Positions 7,980 to 17,246 of a stretch of 21,643 nucleotides of DNA are shown one piece after another. The notes beneath the pieces were generated by a model. It was not told where the DNA came from. It worked only from the letters and a program-made list of their open reading frames with translations, and searched no databases. The position numbers and the translations under genes are program-made. The number at the start of each line of letters is the position of its first letter. The first letter of the stretch is position 1. The stretch is from the NCBI GenBank assembly GCA_030637665.1, contig DAOWGA010000083.1:1-21643 (forward strand), written 5' to 3'. The stretch is from Lysobacterales bacterium (GTDB lineage: Bacteria > Pseudomonadota > Gammaproteobacteria > Xanthomonadales > SZUA-36).

Positions 7980-8618
7980 ATGAATTATTCAATTTCCCCC
8001 AGGCTCACACTGTTGATCATAGCGGCCATGTTCCTTCTGCCGCTCATGCTGGCGTGGTTGATGTACAGCGGCACCCTGAGTTTTGAACCGGGGTCGGGCA
8101 GAAACCTGGGCACACTGATAAAACCACCGGTGCTCATTGACTGGCATGACGTGAATCGCGTGAAGCAACAGAAGGACACACAGCCGGCGTTGACTACCGC
8201 TGCCGATGAACTACTCGAGCATTGGGTGATTCTCTACCCGGTTCCGGCAATTTGTGATGCGGCCTGCCAGCAACGAGTGTCCTCCCTGCGGCAAATTCAC
8301 CGCGCAACCGGCCGTCACCAATCTCGCGTTCGCCTCGCGCTTCTGCTGGATGATACGAGTCCCGACGAAACGGCAAAGACACTCCAGGCCATATATGAAA
8401 AATTCACGCTGATCGGGGACCCTTCCGCCAGTCTGAGCAAGGCATTGGCTGCGATCCCGGCTGGCACGCCAGGGATGTCAGCTACAAAGGGCGACATCTA
8501 CCTGATCGACCCGCTAGGGAATATAATGATGTATTACGCAGCCGATGCTGATCCTAACCACATCAGGAAAGACCTGAAACGGCTGTTGACCTGGTCGAAA
8601 CTGGACGAACAACAATGA
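7980..8618 (+). CDS. Membrane-anchored SCO/thioredoxin-like protein of the cytochrome oxidase locus
   Basis: The 212-residue product has one N-terminal membrane segment (about 9-29) and a periplasmic part with thioredoxin-fold features. WVILYPVPAICDAACQQR holds a CxxxC pair (C92 and C96) where SCO copper chaperones have theirs, and GDIYLIDPLGNIMMYY (171-186) resembles the SCO strand IYLIDPxG. In canonical SCO proteins a copper-ligand histidine lies just before that strand, in a VDHS-type motif; here the residues are SATKGD, so it is missing. The gene occupies the slot between SURF1 and ctaA that holds a similar poorly described protein in Pseudomonas. It starts nine bases after SURF1 and its TGA overlaps the ctaA ATG by four bases, so co-expression is very likely. 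A role in oxidase assembly is inferred from position and fold. The ribosome site is weak. Confidence 0.75.
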   Translation: MNYSISPRLTLLIIAAMFLLPLMLAWLMYSGTLSFEPGSGRNLGTLIKPPVLIDWHDVNRVKQQKDTQPALTTAADELLEHWVILYPVPAICDAACQQRVSSLRQIHRATGRHQSRVRLALLLDDTSPDETAKTLQAIYEKFTLIGDPSASLSKALAAIPAGTPGMSATKGDIYLIDPLGNIMMYYAADADPNHIRKDLKRLLTWSKLDEQQ

Positions 8619-9607
8619 ATTCTGGTTTGCATCGATTGGCGGTAGTAGCAGCAATAATCGCATTTTGCGTCATTGTTCTCGGCGCTTACGTGCGCCTCTC
8701 GCACGCGGGTCTTGGCTGCCCCGACTGGCCCGGTTGCTATGGCCAGCTGACCTGGCCAGAAGCCACGCAGGAAGTGCTGGATGCCAATCAGAACTTTCCC
8801 GAAAGGCCCGTGGAAAGTGACAAAGCCTGGAAAGAAATGGTTCATCGCTACCTGGCGGGCACATTGGTTCTGCTGGTTCTGGCGATTAATTTCCTGGCCT
8901 GGAAGCCGGATAATCGTCAGCGTAAGTTTCACTTGCTCGCAGCTGCTTTGCTTGCACTAATCCTGTTTCAGGCCGCTCTTGGCATGTGGACGGTCACACT
9001 CAAGTTATGGCCCATCGTGGTGATGAGCCACCTGCTCGGCGGCCTGGCCACGTTTGGCATACTGTTGTGGTTTGCTTACCGCAGCAGCAACACCGGCGAA
9101 TACACACACGGCCCGACCCTGTGGCAAATGCGGCCATTGATCCTGATTGGCCTGGTTGTGCTGGTCATACAACTGGCCCTTGGTGGCTGGACCAGTTCCA
9201 ATTATTCTGCACTGGCCTGTCCCGATTTTCCTACCTGCCAGGGACAGTGGTGGCCCCAGGCTGACTTCAGCGAAGGATTTATTTTATGGCGGGAAATCGG
9301 CGTTGACTATGAAGGCGGCGTACTCGACCTGCCTTCCCGGATCGCCATCCAGATGGCCCATAGAATGGGCGCGCTGATCACACTCTTCGTGCTGGGATTG
9401 CTCGTTTTCCGCCTTGTTCGGGAGCCGGTGACCCAACGCAGCGGTATTGTGTTGGGTGTTTTACTTGTGACACAGGTGATGCTTGGTATTTTGAATATCC
9501 TGCTCTATCTGCCGCTGCCCAATGCAGTGGCACACAACGCAGGGGGTGCGCTACTGGTTGCCTCGATGATCTGGCTGTTGCATCGTTCAAGCTCCCGGCC
9601 CGCATGA
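8615..9607 (+). CDS. ctaA: Heme A synthase (CtaA/Cox15)
   Basis: CtaA oxidises the C8 methyl group of heme O to the formyl group of heme A in the membrane. The 330-residue protein has about eight membrane segments in two similar halves. The heme-ligand histidines are H77 (EMVHRYLAG), H139 (MSHLLGG), H249 (MAHRMGA) and H307 (VAHNAGG). The conserved glutamate E74 precedes the first. Two external-loop cysteine pairs are present, CPDWPGC (35-41) and CPDFPTC (202-208), as in cysteine-containing members of the family. The ATG overlaps the stop of the SCO-like gene in an ATGA, and ctaB follows after four bases, so the heme pathway enzymes are translated from one message. Confidence 0.96.
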   Translation: MNSGLHRLAVVAAIIAFCVIVLGAYVRLSHAGLGCPDWPGCYGQLTWPEATQEVLDANQNFPERPVESDKAWKEMVHRYLAGTLVLLVLAINFLAWKPDNRQRKFHLLAAALLALILFQAALGMWTVTLKLWPIVVMSHLLGGLATFGILLWFAYRSSNTGEYTHGPTLWQMRPLILIGLVVLVIQLALGGWTSSNYSALACPDFPTCQGQWWPQADFSEGFILWREIGVDYEGGVLDLPSRIAIQMAHRMGALITLFVLGLLVFRLVREPVTQRSGIVLGVLLVTQVMLGILNILLYLPLPNAVAHNAGGALLVASMIWLLHRSSSRPA

Positions 9608-9611
9608 TCTG

Positions 9612-10487
9612 ATGACTTCCCGGGCTGGAAGGTATTTTGAGCTGTGTAAGCCGAGGGTCGTTTATCTGATCGTATTCACTGCGGTTGTCGGCATGTTCCT
9701 GGCAGTTCCGGGCTGGCCACCGCTCAATGCCCTGATCGCCGGTACGCTGGGTATCGGTCTCGCTGCTTCCTCAGCTGCTGCAATCAACCATCTGCTGGAC
9801 CAGAGAATTGACGCAGTCATGGCTCGAACCCGCGATCGGCCCTTACCCTCCGGACAACTGGGAACGAAGCAAGTGCTCTCCTTCGCACTCATTCTGTGCG
9901 TGATATCCATGACAATGCTGCTGATCTGGGTGAACTCGCTCACTGCAGTGCTGACCTTTTTGTCCCTGATTGGCTATGCCATTATTTACACGGTCTGGCT
10001 AAAGCGGGCTACTCCACAGAACATAGTCATCGGTGGCGCAGCCGGTGCAGCACCGCCGGTATTGGGCTGGACCGCCGTAACGGGCACCGTTGACCCCAAT
10101 GCGCTGATTCTTTTTCTGATCATCTATGTTTGGACACCACCACATTTCTGGGCCCTGGCTATCCATCGCCGGCATGACTATGCTGCCGCGGATATCCCCA
10201 TGCTTCCGGTAACCCATGGCGTTCGTTTCACCCGCTGGCAAATCCTTTTTTACACCATTTTACTGGTCATCGTCAGCACTTTGCCTTTCCTTACCGGCAT
10301 GAGCGGCTTGCTTTATATGGCCGGTGTTACCGTATTGAATATCGGCTTCCTGTGGTATGCGCTGCGCCTGCTCGGCGAGCATGACGAAGGCTTGCCGATG
10401 CAGACCTTTGCTTATTCAGTGATCTACCTGATGGTGCTGTTCGTTTTCCTGCTGGCGGACCACTACTTTCTGATGATCATCTCCTGA
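9612..10487 (+). CDS. ctaB: Protoheme IX farnesyltransferase (heme O synthase)
   Basis: This UbiA-type prenyltransferase adds a farnesyl group to heme B, making heme O, the substrate of CtaA. At 291 residues it has the usual length and about nine membrane segments. The first Mg-diphosphate motif is NHLLDQRID (59-67) and the second is DYAAAD (189-194). [17 protein letters not shown] (126-142) and [11 protein letters not shown] (174-184) are specific to heme O synthases rather than quinone prenyltransferases. The ATG lies four bases after the ctaA stop. No SenC/sco1 gene follows, unlike the Pseudomonas arrangement; gcvP comes next after 59 bases. The symbols cyoE and ctaB both apply; ctaB suits an aa3 locus. 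Confidence 0.97.
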   Translation: MTSRAGRYFELCKPRVVYLIVFTAVVGMFLAVPGWPPLNALIAGTLGIGLAASSAAAINHLLDQRIDAVMARTRDRPLPSGQLGTKQVLSFALILCVISMTMLLIWVNSLTAVLTFLSLIGYAIIYTVWLKRATPQNIVIGGAAGAAPPVLGWTAVTGTVDPNALILFLIIYVWTPPHFWALAIHRRHDYAAADIPMLPVTHGVRFTRWQILFYTILLVIVSTLPFLTGMSGLLYMAGVTVLNIGFLWYALRLLGEHDEGLPMQTFAYSVIYLMVLFVFLLADHYFLMIIS

Positions 10488-10546
10488 GCGGATACTGAAA
10501 CCAGCAAATATGAATAGAATCCCTGCCCTGCCGGAGCAAATTTGAA

Positions 10547-13483
10547 ATGAAATACAACAGGCCCCCACAAATTGAAGACTCACCGCTTTCACCGCTGGAA
10601 GATCACGGTGAATTCCTCATGCGGCACATAGGGCCACGTGACGAACAGATTCAGGTCATGCTGCAGACTATCGGCGCCTCATCACTGGATGAAATGATCC
10701 GCACGACATTACCACCTTCCATTCAGAGTGATGAACCGCTTGACCTGCCAAACGCCCGTAATGAAACTGAGACCATTGAGCGGCTGCGTGAAATGGCTGC
10801 GCTGAACCGCGTACAGCACAGCATGATCGGCATGGGCTACCACGACACCAAGCTACCGGCTGTGATCCAGAGAAACGTGCTGGAAAATCCGGGTTGGTAC
10901 ACGGCTTATACACCCTACCAGGCTGAAATTTCCCAGGGCCGGCTGGAAGCCCTGTTGAACTACCAGCACATGGTCTGCGACCTGACTGGCATGCCCATCG
11001 CCAACGCCTCACTACTGGATGAAGCCACGGCGGCGGCGGAAGCCATGACCATGCTCCAGAGAATCAACAAAAAATCCAAATCCCGCCGCTTCCTGATTGA
11101 CGAAAACACCCTGCCCCAAACACGTGACGTGGTCGAAAACCGGGCGCGATATTTTGGTATCGAAGTGGTGACAGCCAATTCATTTGAGGCCATTGGCGAC
11201 GGCGAATATTTCGGATTACTTTTGCAATACCCCGGCGTCAACGGCGAAGTTCATGACTACCGGGAAGTGATTGCCCGGGCCCATGAGAAAGGCGCGCTGG
11301 TGGCCGTGGCTGCTGACCTGATGAGCCTGGTGCTGTTGACTCCACCGGGTGAAATGGATGCAGATATCGTACTTGGATCCGCTCAGCGTTTCGGTGTTCC
11401 CATGGGTTATGGCGGGCCGCATGCTGCATTTTTTGCTACCCGTGAAGCGTATAAACGCTCCATCCCGGGCCGCATCATCGGCGTTTCACAGGACAGCAAG
11501 GGCCGGCCGGCCCTGCGCATGGCCCTGCAGACCCGTGAGCAGCATATCCGGCGTGACAAGGCAACCAGCAACATATGCACGGCCCAGGCCCTGCTGGCTG
11601 TGATCAGCGGTCTGTACGCTGTCTGGCACGGTCGTGAAAGACTGAAAAAAATTGCGCAAAGAATACACCGCCTTACCGGCCTCGCCGCACACGGTCTCGA
11701 AACGATTGGGTACAAGGCCCGGTCTGACAGTTGGTTCGACACGCTGTGCTTTGATCTTGGCGCCGGGGAAGCCGAGGCCATCTACCAAAGGGCGCTGGAC
11801 TCCGGCATCAACTTGCGGCGTGATGGTGAAACCATCCTGGGCTTGAGCGTCAATGAGAAAACAACGAAGGATCACATTGCCTTGCTGCTACAGGCCTTCG
11901 CCGGTACCAGTTCCATACCATCCGTTCTCGAAATTGACCAGACCCTGGGCGCCAACTGGTCGGCAATTCCCGATTCATTGAGACGTGAAAGTGATTTCCT
12001 GCAACACCCGGTGTTCTACAAGTACCACTCGGAAACCGAAATGCTGCGTTACCTCAAGCGGCTGGAGAACAAGGACCTGTCCCTGGCGCATGCAATGATC
12101 TCGCTCGGTTCATGCACGATGAAATTGAACGCGACCACCGAGATGATTCCAATCACCTGGCCGGAATTCAGCGATATCCATCCTTTCGCGCCGCCCGACC
12201 AGGCACGGGGTTACCAGCAACTGCTGCTTGAGCTGGAGGAAATGCTGCTTGCCTGCACCGGCTACGACGCTGTGTCGCTGCAGCCCAATGCCGGTTCGCA
12301 AGGTGAGTATGCCGGCTTGCTGGCGATCAAGTCCTACCACGAGTCACGCGGCGAAACAGAACGCAACATCTGCCTGATCCCTTCTTCCGCTCACGGTACC
12401 AATCCGGCCAGCGCAGCCATGGCCGGGATGAAGATCATCGTTGTGAACTGCGATGAGCAGGGTAATGTCGACCTGGAAGATCTTCATAAAAAGGCCACGG
12501 AATACAGCGATAGCCTGTCCGCCCTGATGATCACCTATCCTTCAACACACGGGGTATTCGAGGAGGATATCACTGAAATCTGCGACATCATTCATGAACA
12601 TGGCGGACAGGTTTACCTGGACGGCGCCAATCTCAACGCCCTGGTGGGCTGTGCCGCACCGGGCAAGTTCGGTGCAGATGTGTCCCACCTGAACCTGCAC
12701 AAGACCTTTTGTATCCCGCATGGCGGCGGCGGGCCCGGCGTTGGACCGATTTGCGTCGGCCAGCACCTGGCGCCGTTCCTGCCGGGCCATTCCGTCACTA
12801 AAATGGAAGGCGCGTTCGGGAACAACCGCGCCATCTCGGCAGCACCCTGGGGCAGCGCCGGTATCTTGCCCATATCCTGGGCGTACATCGCCATGATGGG
12901 AAGGGATGGTATGAAGAAAGCCACGCAGGTAGCCATTCTCAACGCCAATTACATTGCAACGCGCCTGTCCGGAGCTTTTCCCGTGCTGTACACGGGTCGC
13001 AATGGGCGGGTCGCGCACGAGTGTATTATCGACCTGAGGCCTTTCAAGGAATCCTGTGGCATTAGCGAAGAAGACGTGGCGAAGCGACTGATCGACTATG
13101 GTTTCCACTCGCCGACCATGTCGTTCCCGGTACCCGGTACGCTGATGATCGAGCCAACCGAGAGTGAGTCAATGGCTGAAATCGACCGGTTTTGCGAAGC
13201 CATGCTGTCCATACGCGAGGAAATTCGTGCTGTGGAACATGGCGAAATCGATGCTGAAGATAATCCACTCAGGAATGCACCGCACACCATTGAGGACCTG
13301 ACCATTAACTGGAAGCATGCCTACAGCCGCCAGTCAGCTGCCTATCCCGTCAAGGGGTTGCGGCTGGACAAATTCTGGTCCCCGGTCAGCCGTGTGGATA
13401 ATGTCTACGGTGACCGCAACCTGATCTGCACCTGTCTCCCGCCCGAAGCCTGGGATATGCCCACTGAAGAGCTGGAAGCCTGA
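10547..13483 (+). CDS. gcvP: Glycine dehydrogenase (decarboxylating), full-length P protein
   Basis: The P protein decarboxylates glycine using pyridoxal phosphate and loads the aminomethyl group on the lipoyl arm of GcvH. At 978 residues this is the single-chain form, with both halves fused, rather than the split GcvPA/GcvPB type. The N-terminal half opens with FLMRHIGP (23-30) and has [17 protein letters not shown] (118-134). The C-terminal half has the pyridoxal phosphate lysine K719 in LNLHKTF, followed by the glycine-rich [15 protein letters not shown] lies 10 bases before ATG 10547. It follows ctaB by 59 bases on the same strand, so read-through is possible, though AATAGAAT in the gap could be a -10 element. 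The partners gcvT and gcvH are not in the window. No glycine riboswitch is visible in the short leader. Confidence 0.98.
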   Translation: MKYNRPPQIEDSPLSPLEDHGEFLMRHIGPRDEQIQVMLQTIGASSLDEMIRTTLPPSIQSDEPLDLPNARNETETIERLREMAALNRVQHSMIGMGYHDTKLPAVIQRNVLENPGWYTAYTPYQAEISQGRLEALLNYQHMVCDLTGMPIANASLLDEATAAAEAMTMLQRINKKSKSRRFLIDENTLPQTRDVVENRARYFGIEVVTANSFEAIGDGEYFGLLLQYPGVNGEVHDYREVIARAHEKGALVAVAADLMSLVLLTPPGEMDADIVLGSAQRFGVPMGYGGPHAAFFATREAYKRSIPGRIIGVSQDSKGRPALRMALQTREQHIRRDKATSNICTAQALLAVISGLYAVWHGRERLKKIAQRIHRLTGLAAHGLETIGYKARSDSWFDTLCFDLGAGEAEAIYQRALDSGINLRRDGETILGLSVNEKTTKDHIALLLQAFAGTSSIPSVLEIDQTLGANWSAIPDSLRRESDFLQHPVFYKYHSETEMLRYLKRLENKDLSLAHAMISLGSCTMKLNATTEMIPITWPEFSDIHPFAPPDQARGYQQLLLELEEMLLACTGYDAVSLQPNAGSQGEYAGLLAIKSYHESRGETERNICLIPSSAHGTNPASAAMAGMKIIVVNCDEQGNVDLEDLHKKATEYSDSLSALMITYPSTHGVFEEDITEICDIIHEHGGQVYLDGANLNALVGCAAPGKFGADVSHLNLHKTFCIPHGGGGPGVGPICVGQHLAPFLPGHSVTKMEGAFGNNRAISAAPWGSAGILPISWAYIAMMGRDGMKKATQVAILNANYIATRLSGAFPVLYTGRNGRVAHECIIDLRPFKESCGISEEDVAKRLIDYGFHSPTMSFPVPGTLMIEPTESESMAEIDRFCEAMLSIREEIRAVEHGEIDAEDNPLRNAPHTIEDLTINWKHAYSRQSAAYPVKGLRLDKFWSPVSRVDNVYGDRNLICTCLPPEAWDMPTEELEA

Positions 13484-13496
13484 GCCAGGGCTCTTC
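13466..13496 (+). other. Inverted repeat across the gcvP stop codon, possible shared 3' end hairpin
   Basis: GAAGAGCTGG (13466-13475) pairs with CCAGGGCTCTTC (13485-13496): seven plus three base pairs with a two-base bulge and a nine-base loop that contains the gcvP TGA. It sits in the convergent junction where only 30 bases separate gcvP from the lysC-lysA fusion. There is no T-run on either side, so it is not a standard Rho-independent terminator. Confidence 0.4.
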
Positions 13497-13513
13497 AAGG
13501 TCATGTTCACGTC

Positions 13514-16084
13514 TTACACTATGTATTCCCTTGCAGGATCACGACGGTTATAGCGGGAAGACATCACACGCCCATAGGCACCCGTATTGGCGATCAGAAT
13601 GATGTCACCCTCCTCGCTTCGCGGCAGGAAACGGCTCTCGCCGAGCACATCTCCTGATTCGCAGATGGGCCCGACCACACGGTAGTGCCATTCCGCCGGC
13701 TCGTTTAGCCTGCTCAAATTAACGATGTCATGGTAGGCCCCGTATAAAGCTGGCCGGATCAATGAATTCATACCGGTGCTCACACCCAGGTAATGATAGT
13801 GACCCTTGGTCTTCAATTGGGTCACGCGTGACAGTAAAACGCCGCTTTCCGCCACCAGGTAGCGACCCGGCTCCAGCCACAATTCAAGTTCGTGGTCTGC
13901 CAGGGTTTCAGCCAGCAATTGGTCAAACCGTTCCAGATCGAAGCCGGCCTGTCCCCTGCGGTAGGGCACACCCAGCCCACCACCCAGGTCAAGAACCCGT
14001 ACTTCCGGAAATCCGGGCAGGACTTCCAGAAATCGCTGTAGCTGTTCGCGCCAGACATCGGTATTGCTGACGCCGCTGCCGGTGTGCGCATGCAGGCCGA
14101 CAACCCGGGTTCCGTGCTGATCCATTGACTGTTTCAGTACCGGCAGATGCTCCAGTGCAATACCAAACTTGGAGTCAGCACCCGATGTAATGACCTTCTT
14201 GTGATGCCCATAGCCGGCATCGAGGTCCAGGCGCAGAAAAATATCGCGCCCAGCGAAGACCTCCGGCCACTGGTGCAATGCCCAGGAGTTATCGACGGTC
14301 AGTCCTACACCCGCTTCCAACGCAGACTCATATTCGTGGCGTGGCGCAAAATTCGGTGTGAACAGGATGTCCGCGGGTCGAACACCAGGCACAGTGGACA
14401 GCACATAGCTCACTTCTTCCATGGACACACACTCGAAGCCCAGGCCCTCACCTGCCAGTGCGTTGAGCAGTTCTGCGTGATCATTGGCCTTCACCGAGTA
14501 AAGGACACGGCTCACAGAGTCGAGTTTCTGCAGACGCCTCGCGGCCTTGCGCGCAGTGTCCAGATCGTAGACAAAGGCCGACTCGCGTTCGCTCATCAAC
14601 TGCTTCAGTTGATCTTCCTTGTTCTTCCACCAGGGCTCGGTCAGATCATCTGACGGCTGCAGCCGTGTCAGTTCGGTCCAGCTTGGCCCAAATTCCGGCC
14701 TGTTTTCCGCCTGCGATGCGATCAGCAGCTGGTGTAACTTTCGCACCAGACTGACCGCGTGCTCCGAATCTACCACCAGGGTCAGATTCAGGTCATTCGC
14801 CGACTGGGTCACCATGTGCACATGCCGGTCCTGGAACACATCCAGGGCAGCTGACAACCGTCCGAGAATGGTCCGAATGGAATTGCCTACCAGGCTGATG
14901 GAAATGCAGCCGGAATGAATCTTCACTTTACACAGGCTGGCAAGGTCATCGAGGAAAGCTGACATGCGTAATTCGTCGGAATGGGCCGGTACCTGAGGGT
15001 CAAGACTGACAGTCACTGTCGACTCAGAAGTTGAAATCAGGTCAACTGAATAACCATGACGCTTGAATACCGCGAAAGCGTCTGCCAGAAATCCAACCAG
15101 GCGCCAAGTAGCTCGCAGCTGATTCCTTGCTATTTTGTTTTTGTTTGTGCTGACCACGCCCTTGACCTGTGCTTCCTCCCTCACGGTGCGTGCACCGATG
15201 CGTGTTCCGGGCTCGGAAGGCCGGTTCGAATCCTTGATAAAAATAGGAATCTGGTGGCGCCGTGCCGGCTGAATGCTCGGCGGATGCAGCACCTTTGCGC
15301 CCATGGATGCCAGCTCCTGCGCTTCGCTGTAGCTGAGCCGGTTCAGCAAGCGCGATTCGGGAACTACGCGTGGATCAGCGCTGAATATTCCAGGTACATC
15401 CGTCCAAATTTCCAGCGATTTTGCCTCCAGGCAGGCTGCCAGGTAAGCCGCTGAAGTATCTGAACCTCCCCGGCCCAGCAGGCAGGTTTCTCCGGCGGGA
15501 CCAGAAGCAATGAATCCCTGCGTGATGTGCAGGCTCCCCTCAGCAGCCAGCCGCTGTTCCAGGGCCGGTTCCGTGTCGTCGCTGCATCGAGCAGCCAGCA
15601 CATCCATTCCTGCCTCAGCCGTGGTTTTCAGCAGACTCCTGGCATCCTGCCAGACGGCTTCGAGTTGCGCCGCGGCCAGGGCATCCATGCCGATAGAACT
15701 GGAAAGCAACTCACCGTGGGCCAGAAGGAGAGCGCGGTCCGCGGGTTTGAGTGCCGATCCACTTGAGTTGGCGAGATGAAGCAGGCTGTTCCAGTGCCCG
15801 GTGAACAAGGACGATGGGGCCAGGCCGAGTGAAGAAAGTAAATCCCGATGTTTTGCTTCCAGCTCAAGCAGGATTTCATCCCGTTCCTGCTTTTTGCCAC
15901 CTTCCGCCAGCCGGGTCAGCAGGTTGGTCACCCCGGACAGGGCGGAGACCACGATCATTACCCGCTTTCCATCCGCCAGCTTAAGCCGTGCCTGCGCGCA
16001 GATTGTGGACCAGCAATCAACTGAACTGACGCTGGTTCCACCGAATTTCATCACGACCCAGCTACGGCCGGTTTGCTCACTCAC
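13514..16084 (-). CDS. Bifunctional aspartate kinase / diaminopimelate decarboxylase (LysC-LysA fusion)
   Basis: One 856-residue protein combines the first step (aspartate kinase) and the last step (diaminopimelate decarboxylase) of lysine synthesis. The kinase domain starts with KFGGTS (13-18) and has GRGGSDTSAAY (204-214) and WTDVPGIFSADPR (227-239). Two ACT-type regulatory segments span about 325-455. After a linker, the decarboxylase part begins near 500: the pyridoxal phosphate lysine is K532 in YSVKAND, then HAHTGSG (665-671), LGGGLG (700-705), EPGR (738-741) and the catalytic cysteine C808 in CESGD. Both active sites look intact. Such fusions are known in Xanthomonas-type bacteria. The start is GTG 16084 with AAGGAG six bases upstream. 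It is downstream of rpoH on the same strand but separated by a strong terminator-like hairpin. It is convergent with gcvP. Confidence 0.96.
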   Translation of the reverse strand: MSEQTGRSWVVMKFGGTSVSSVDCWSTICAQARLKLADGKRVMIVVSALSGVTNLLTRLAEGGKKQERDEILLELEAKHRDLLSSLGLAPSSLFTGHWNSLLHLANSSGSALKPADRALLLAHGELLSSSIGMDALAAAQLEAVWQDARSLLKTTAEAGMDVLAARCSDDTEPALEQRLAAEGSLHITQGFIASGPAGETCLLGRGGSDTSAAYLAACLEAKSLEIWTDVPGIFSADPRVVPESRLLNRLSYSEAQELASMGAKVLHPPSIQPARRHQIPIFIKDSNRPSEPGTRIGARTVREEAQVKGVVSTNKNKIARNQLRATWRLVGFLADAFAVFKRHGYSVDLISTSESTVTVSLDPQVPAHSDELRMSAFLDDLASLCKVKIHSGCISISLVGNSIRTILGRLSAALDVFQDRHVHMVTQSANDLNLTLVVDSEHAVSLVRKLHQLLIASQAENRPEFGPSWTELTRLQPSDDLTEPWWKNKEDQLKQLMSERESAFVYDLDTARKAARRLQKLDSVSRVLYSVKANDHAELLNALAGEGLGFECVSMEEVSYVLSTVPGVRPADILFTPNFAPRHEYESALEAGVGLTVDNSWALHQWPEVFAGRDIFLRLDLDAGYGHHKKVITSGADSKFGIALEHLPVLKQSMDQHGTRVVGLHAHTGSGVSNTDVWREQLQRFLEVLPGFPEVRVLDLGGGLGVPYRRGQAGFDLERFDQLLAETLADHELELWLEPGRYLVAESGVLLSRVTQLKTKGHYHYLGVSTGMNSLIRPALYGAYHDIVNLSRLNEPAEWHYRVVGPICESGDVLGESRFLPRSEEGDIILIANTGAYGRVMSSRYNRRDPAREYIV

Positions 16085-16123
16085 TATTCTCTCCTTCTGA
16101 ACCCATTCGTGGCGTACAAAGCA

Positions 16124-16150
16124 AAACGGCCTCCGCTTGGGAGGCCGTTT
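16124..16150 (-). terminator. Terminator-like hairpin after rpoH
   Basis: AAACGGCCTCC (16124-16134) and GGAGGCCGTTT (16140-16150) form a perfect 11-base-pair stem with a five-base loop. Read on the minus strand it comes 24 bases after the rpoH stop and runs into TTTTGCTTTG. The T-run is interrupted but the stem is strong and GC-rich in the middle. The plus-strand flank is also T-rich (GTATTTCTTT). It separates rpoH from the downstream lysC-lysA fusion. Confidence 0.8.
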
Positions 16151-16174
16151 GTATTTCTTTAGCTCAATGCGGAA

Positions 16175-17035
16175 TCAGGCAGTAATTGATGCCCTCATCT
16201 TTCGCAGTGCATTTGCTTCCAGCTGCCGGATACGCTCCGCGGAAATACCATAGCGGTTCGCCAGTTCCTGCAGCGTCATCTTGGTGTCCTGCAGCCAGCG
16301 ACTGCGAATGATGTCCTGGCTGCGCTCGTCCAGTTCATCCAGGCCTGCGTACAGCAAGTTATTGTTGTACGACGTTAAATCTTCTGATTCATTCTCCGTC
16401 TGAGGGTCCCTGGATTTGCTTTCCAGGAATGCTACCGGAGCAATGTATGGCGATTCATCGTCAGCATTGGGCGGCAAGTCGAAACCAACGTCCTGGCCAG
16501 ATAGCCGCGATTCCATTTCGAGCACGACTTCTGGTTTCACGCCCAGGTCTTTTGCCACCGCAAGGACTTCAGCATGACTGAGCCAGCCAAGGCGCTTCTT
16601 CGACTTCCTGAGGTTGAAAAACAATTTGCGCTGAGCCTTGGTGGTCGCCACCTTGACGATGCGCCAGTTGCGCAGAATGAACTCATGCATTTCCGCACGA
16701 ATCCAGTGCACCGCAAACGAGACCAGGCGCACGCCATGGTCCGGGTCAAAACGCTTGACTGCCTTCATCAGGCCGATGTTGCCTTCCTGGATCAGGTCGC
16801 CGAGCGCCAACCCGTAACCGGTGTAACCCTTGGCCACGTGAACGACAAAACGCAGGTGCGCAAGTACCATCCTGCGGGCCGCTTCGAGATCGTCGGCATC
16901 ACGGAACTGACGCGACAGTTCCTGCTCAACTTCCAGCGTCAATACGGGAATTTTGTTGACTTCCTGAATATAGGCGTCAAGGCTTCCCGTTCCCGCAGGA
17001 ACCAGCAAATGACTTGGTGATAATTTATTGCTCAT
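16175..17035 (-). CDS. rpoH: RNA polymerase sigma factor RpoH (sigma-32, heat shock)
   Basis: RpoH directs RNA polymerase to heat-shock promoters. With the start at ATG 17035 the protein has 286 residues, close to E. coli RpoH. Region 2 includes GDLIQEGNIGLMKAVKRFDP (79-98) and WIRAEMHEFILRNW (111-124). The RpoH box, QRKLFFNLRK (135-144), is the same as in sigma-32 and separates this from RpoD or RpoS. Region 4.2 is a helix-turn-helix at about 254-278 with MTLQELANRYGISAERIRQL. I chose ATG 17035 because AGGAGG lies four bases upstream and the product then aligns with the family; the frame stays open for 32 more codons upstream, but that part looks non-coding. It follows ftsX by 211 bases. Confidence 0.97.
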   Translation of the reverse strand: MSNKLSPSHLLVPAGTGSLDAYIQEVNKIPVLTLEVEQELSRQFRDADDLEAARRMVLAHLRFVVHVAKGYTGYGLALGDLIQEGNIGLMKAVKRFDPDHGVRLVSFAVHWIRAEMHEFILRNWRIVKVATTKAQRKLFFNLRKSKKRLGWLSHAEVLAVAKDLGVKPEVVLEMESRLSGQDVGFDLPPNADDESPYIAPVAFLESKSRDPQTENESEDLTSYNNNLLYAGLDELDERSQDIIRSRWLQDTKMTLQELANRYGISAERIRQLEANALRKMRASITA

Positions 17036-17057
17036 TAATCCTCCTGGGCAGCGGGCA

Positions 17058-17068
17058 AGTCTAGCATA
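17058..17068 (-). promoter_or_regulatory. Candidate proximal -10 region for rpoH
   Basis: Minus-strand TATGCTAGACT holds TATGCT and an overlapping extended -10 match TGCTAGACT. It lies 22 bases upstream of the rpoH ATG and would give a leader just long enough for the AGGAGG. No good -35 element is present (TTGTTC at 19 bases is the best), so support is weak. Confidence 0.25.
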
Positions 17069-17091
17069 TTTCATGCATTTAAAGCCAGAAC

Positions 17092-17108
17092 AACCCCCCT
17101 GCGGGGTT
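17092..17108 (-). other. Short GC-rich hairpin upstream of rpoH
   Basis: AACCCC (17092-17097) and GGGGTT (17103-17108) form a six-base-pair stem with a five-base loop. On the minus strand it lies about 140 bases after the ftsX stop and 57 bases before the rpoH start, followed by GTTCTGGCTTT, which is not a clear T-run. It could be a weak ftsX terminator or part of an rpoH leader. Confidence 0.3.
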
Positions 17109-17174
17109 TGCCTGGAAGCATCCTCGTCCACACCACCATAATTATCTCAACTGTGAATTTAGACACAGCATGAT

Positions 17175-17203
17175 CCTATAGGTTCCGAGCAAATTAAATA
17201 CAA
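17175..17203 (-). promoter_or_regulatory. Candidate distal sigma-70 promoter for rpoH in an AT-rich spacer
   Basis: On the minus strand, TTGTAT (17198-17203) and TATAGG (17175-17180) are spaced by exactly 17 bases, each matching four of six consensus positions. Directly upstream lies a very AT-rich stretch (17204-17250) that could act as an UP element. The promoter would give an rpoH leader of about 130 bases. Confidence 0.35.
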
Positions 17204-17246
17204 TAAAATCAGTAAGATATCATGTATTAAATTAAACTAATATACT

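Noticed and set aside
14147-14653. Plus-strand frame of 168 codons inside the lysC-lysA fusion
   Set aside because: It is antisense to the well-conserved decarboxylase domain and has no domain signal of its own.
17036-17131. 32-codon upstream extension of rpoH
   Set aside because: AGGAGG sits directly before ATG 17035, and the extension spans the hairpin at 17092-17108 and a candidate promoter. Its residues do not resemble RpoH.
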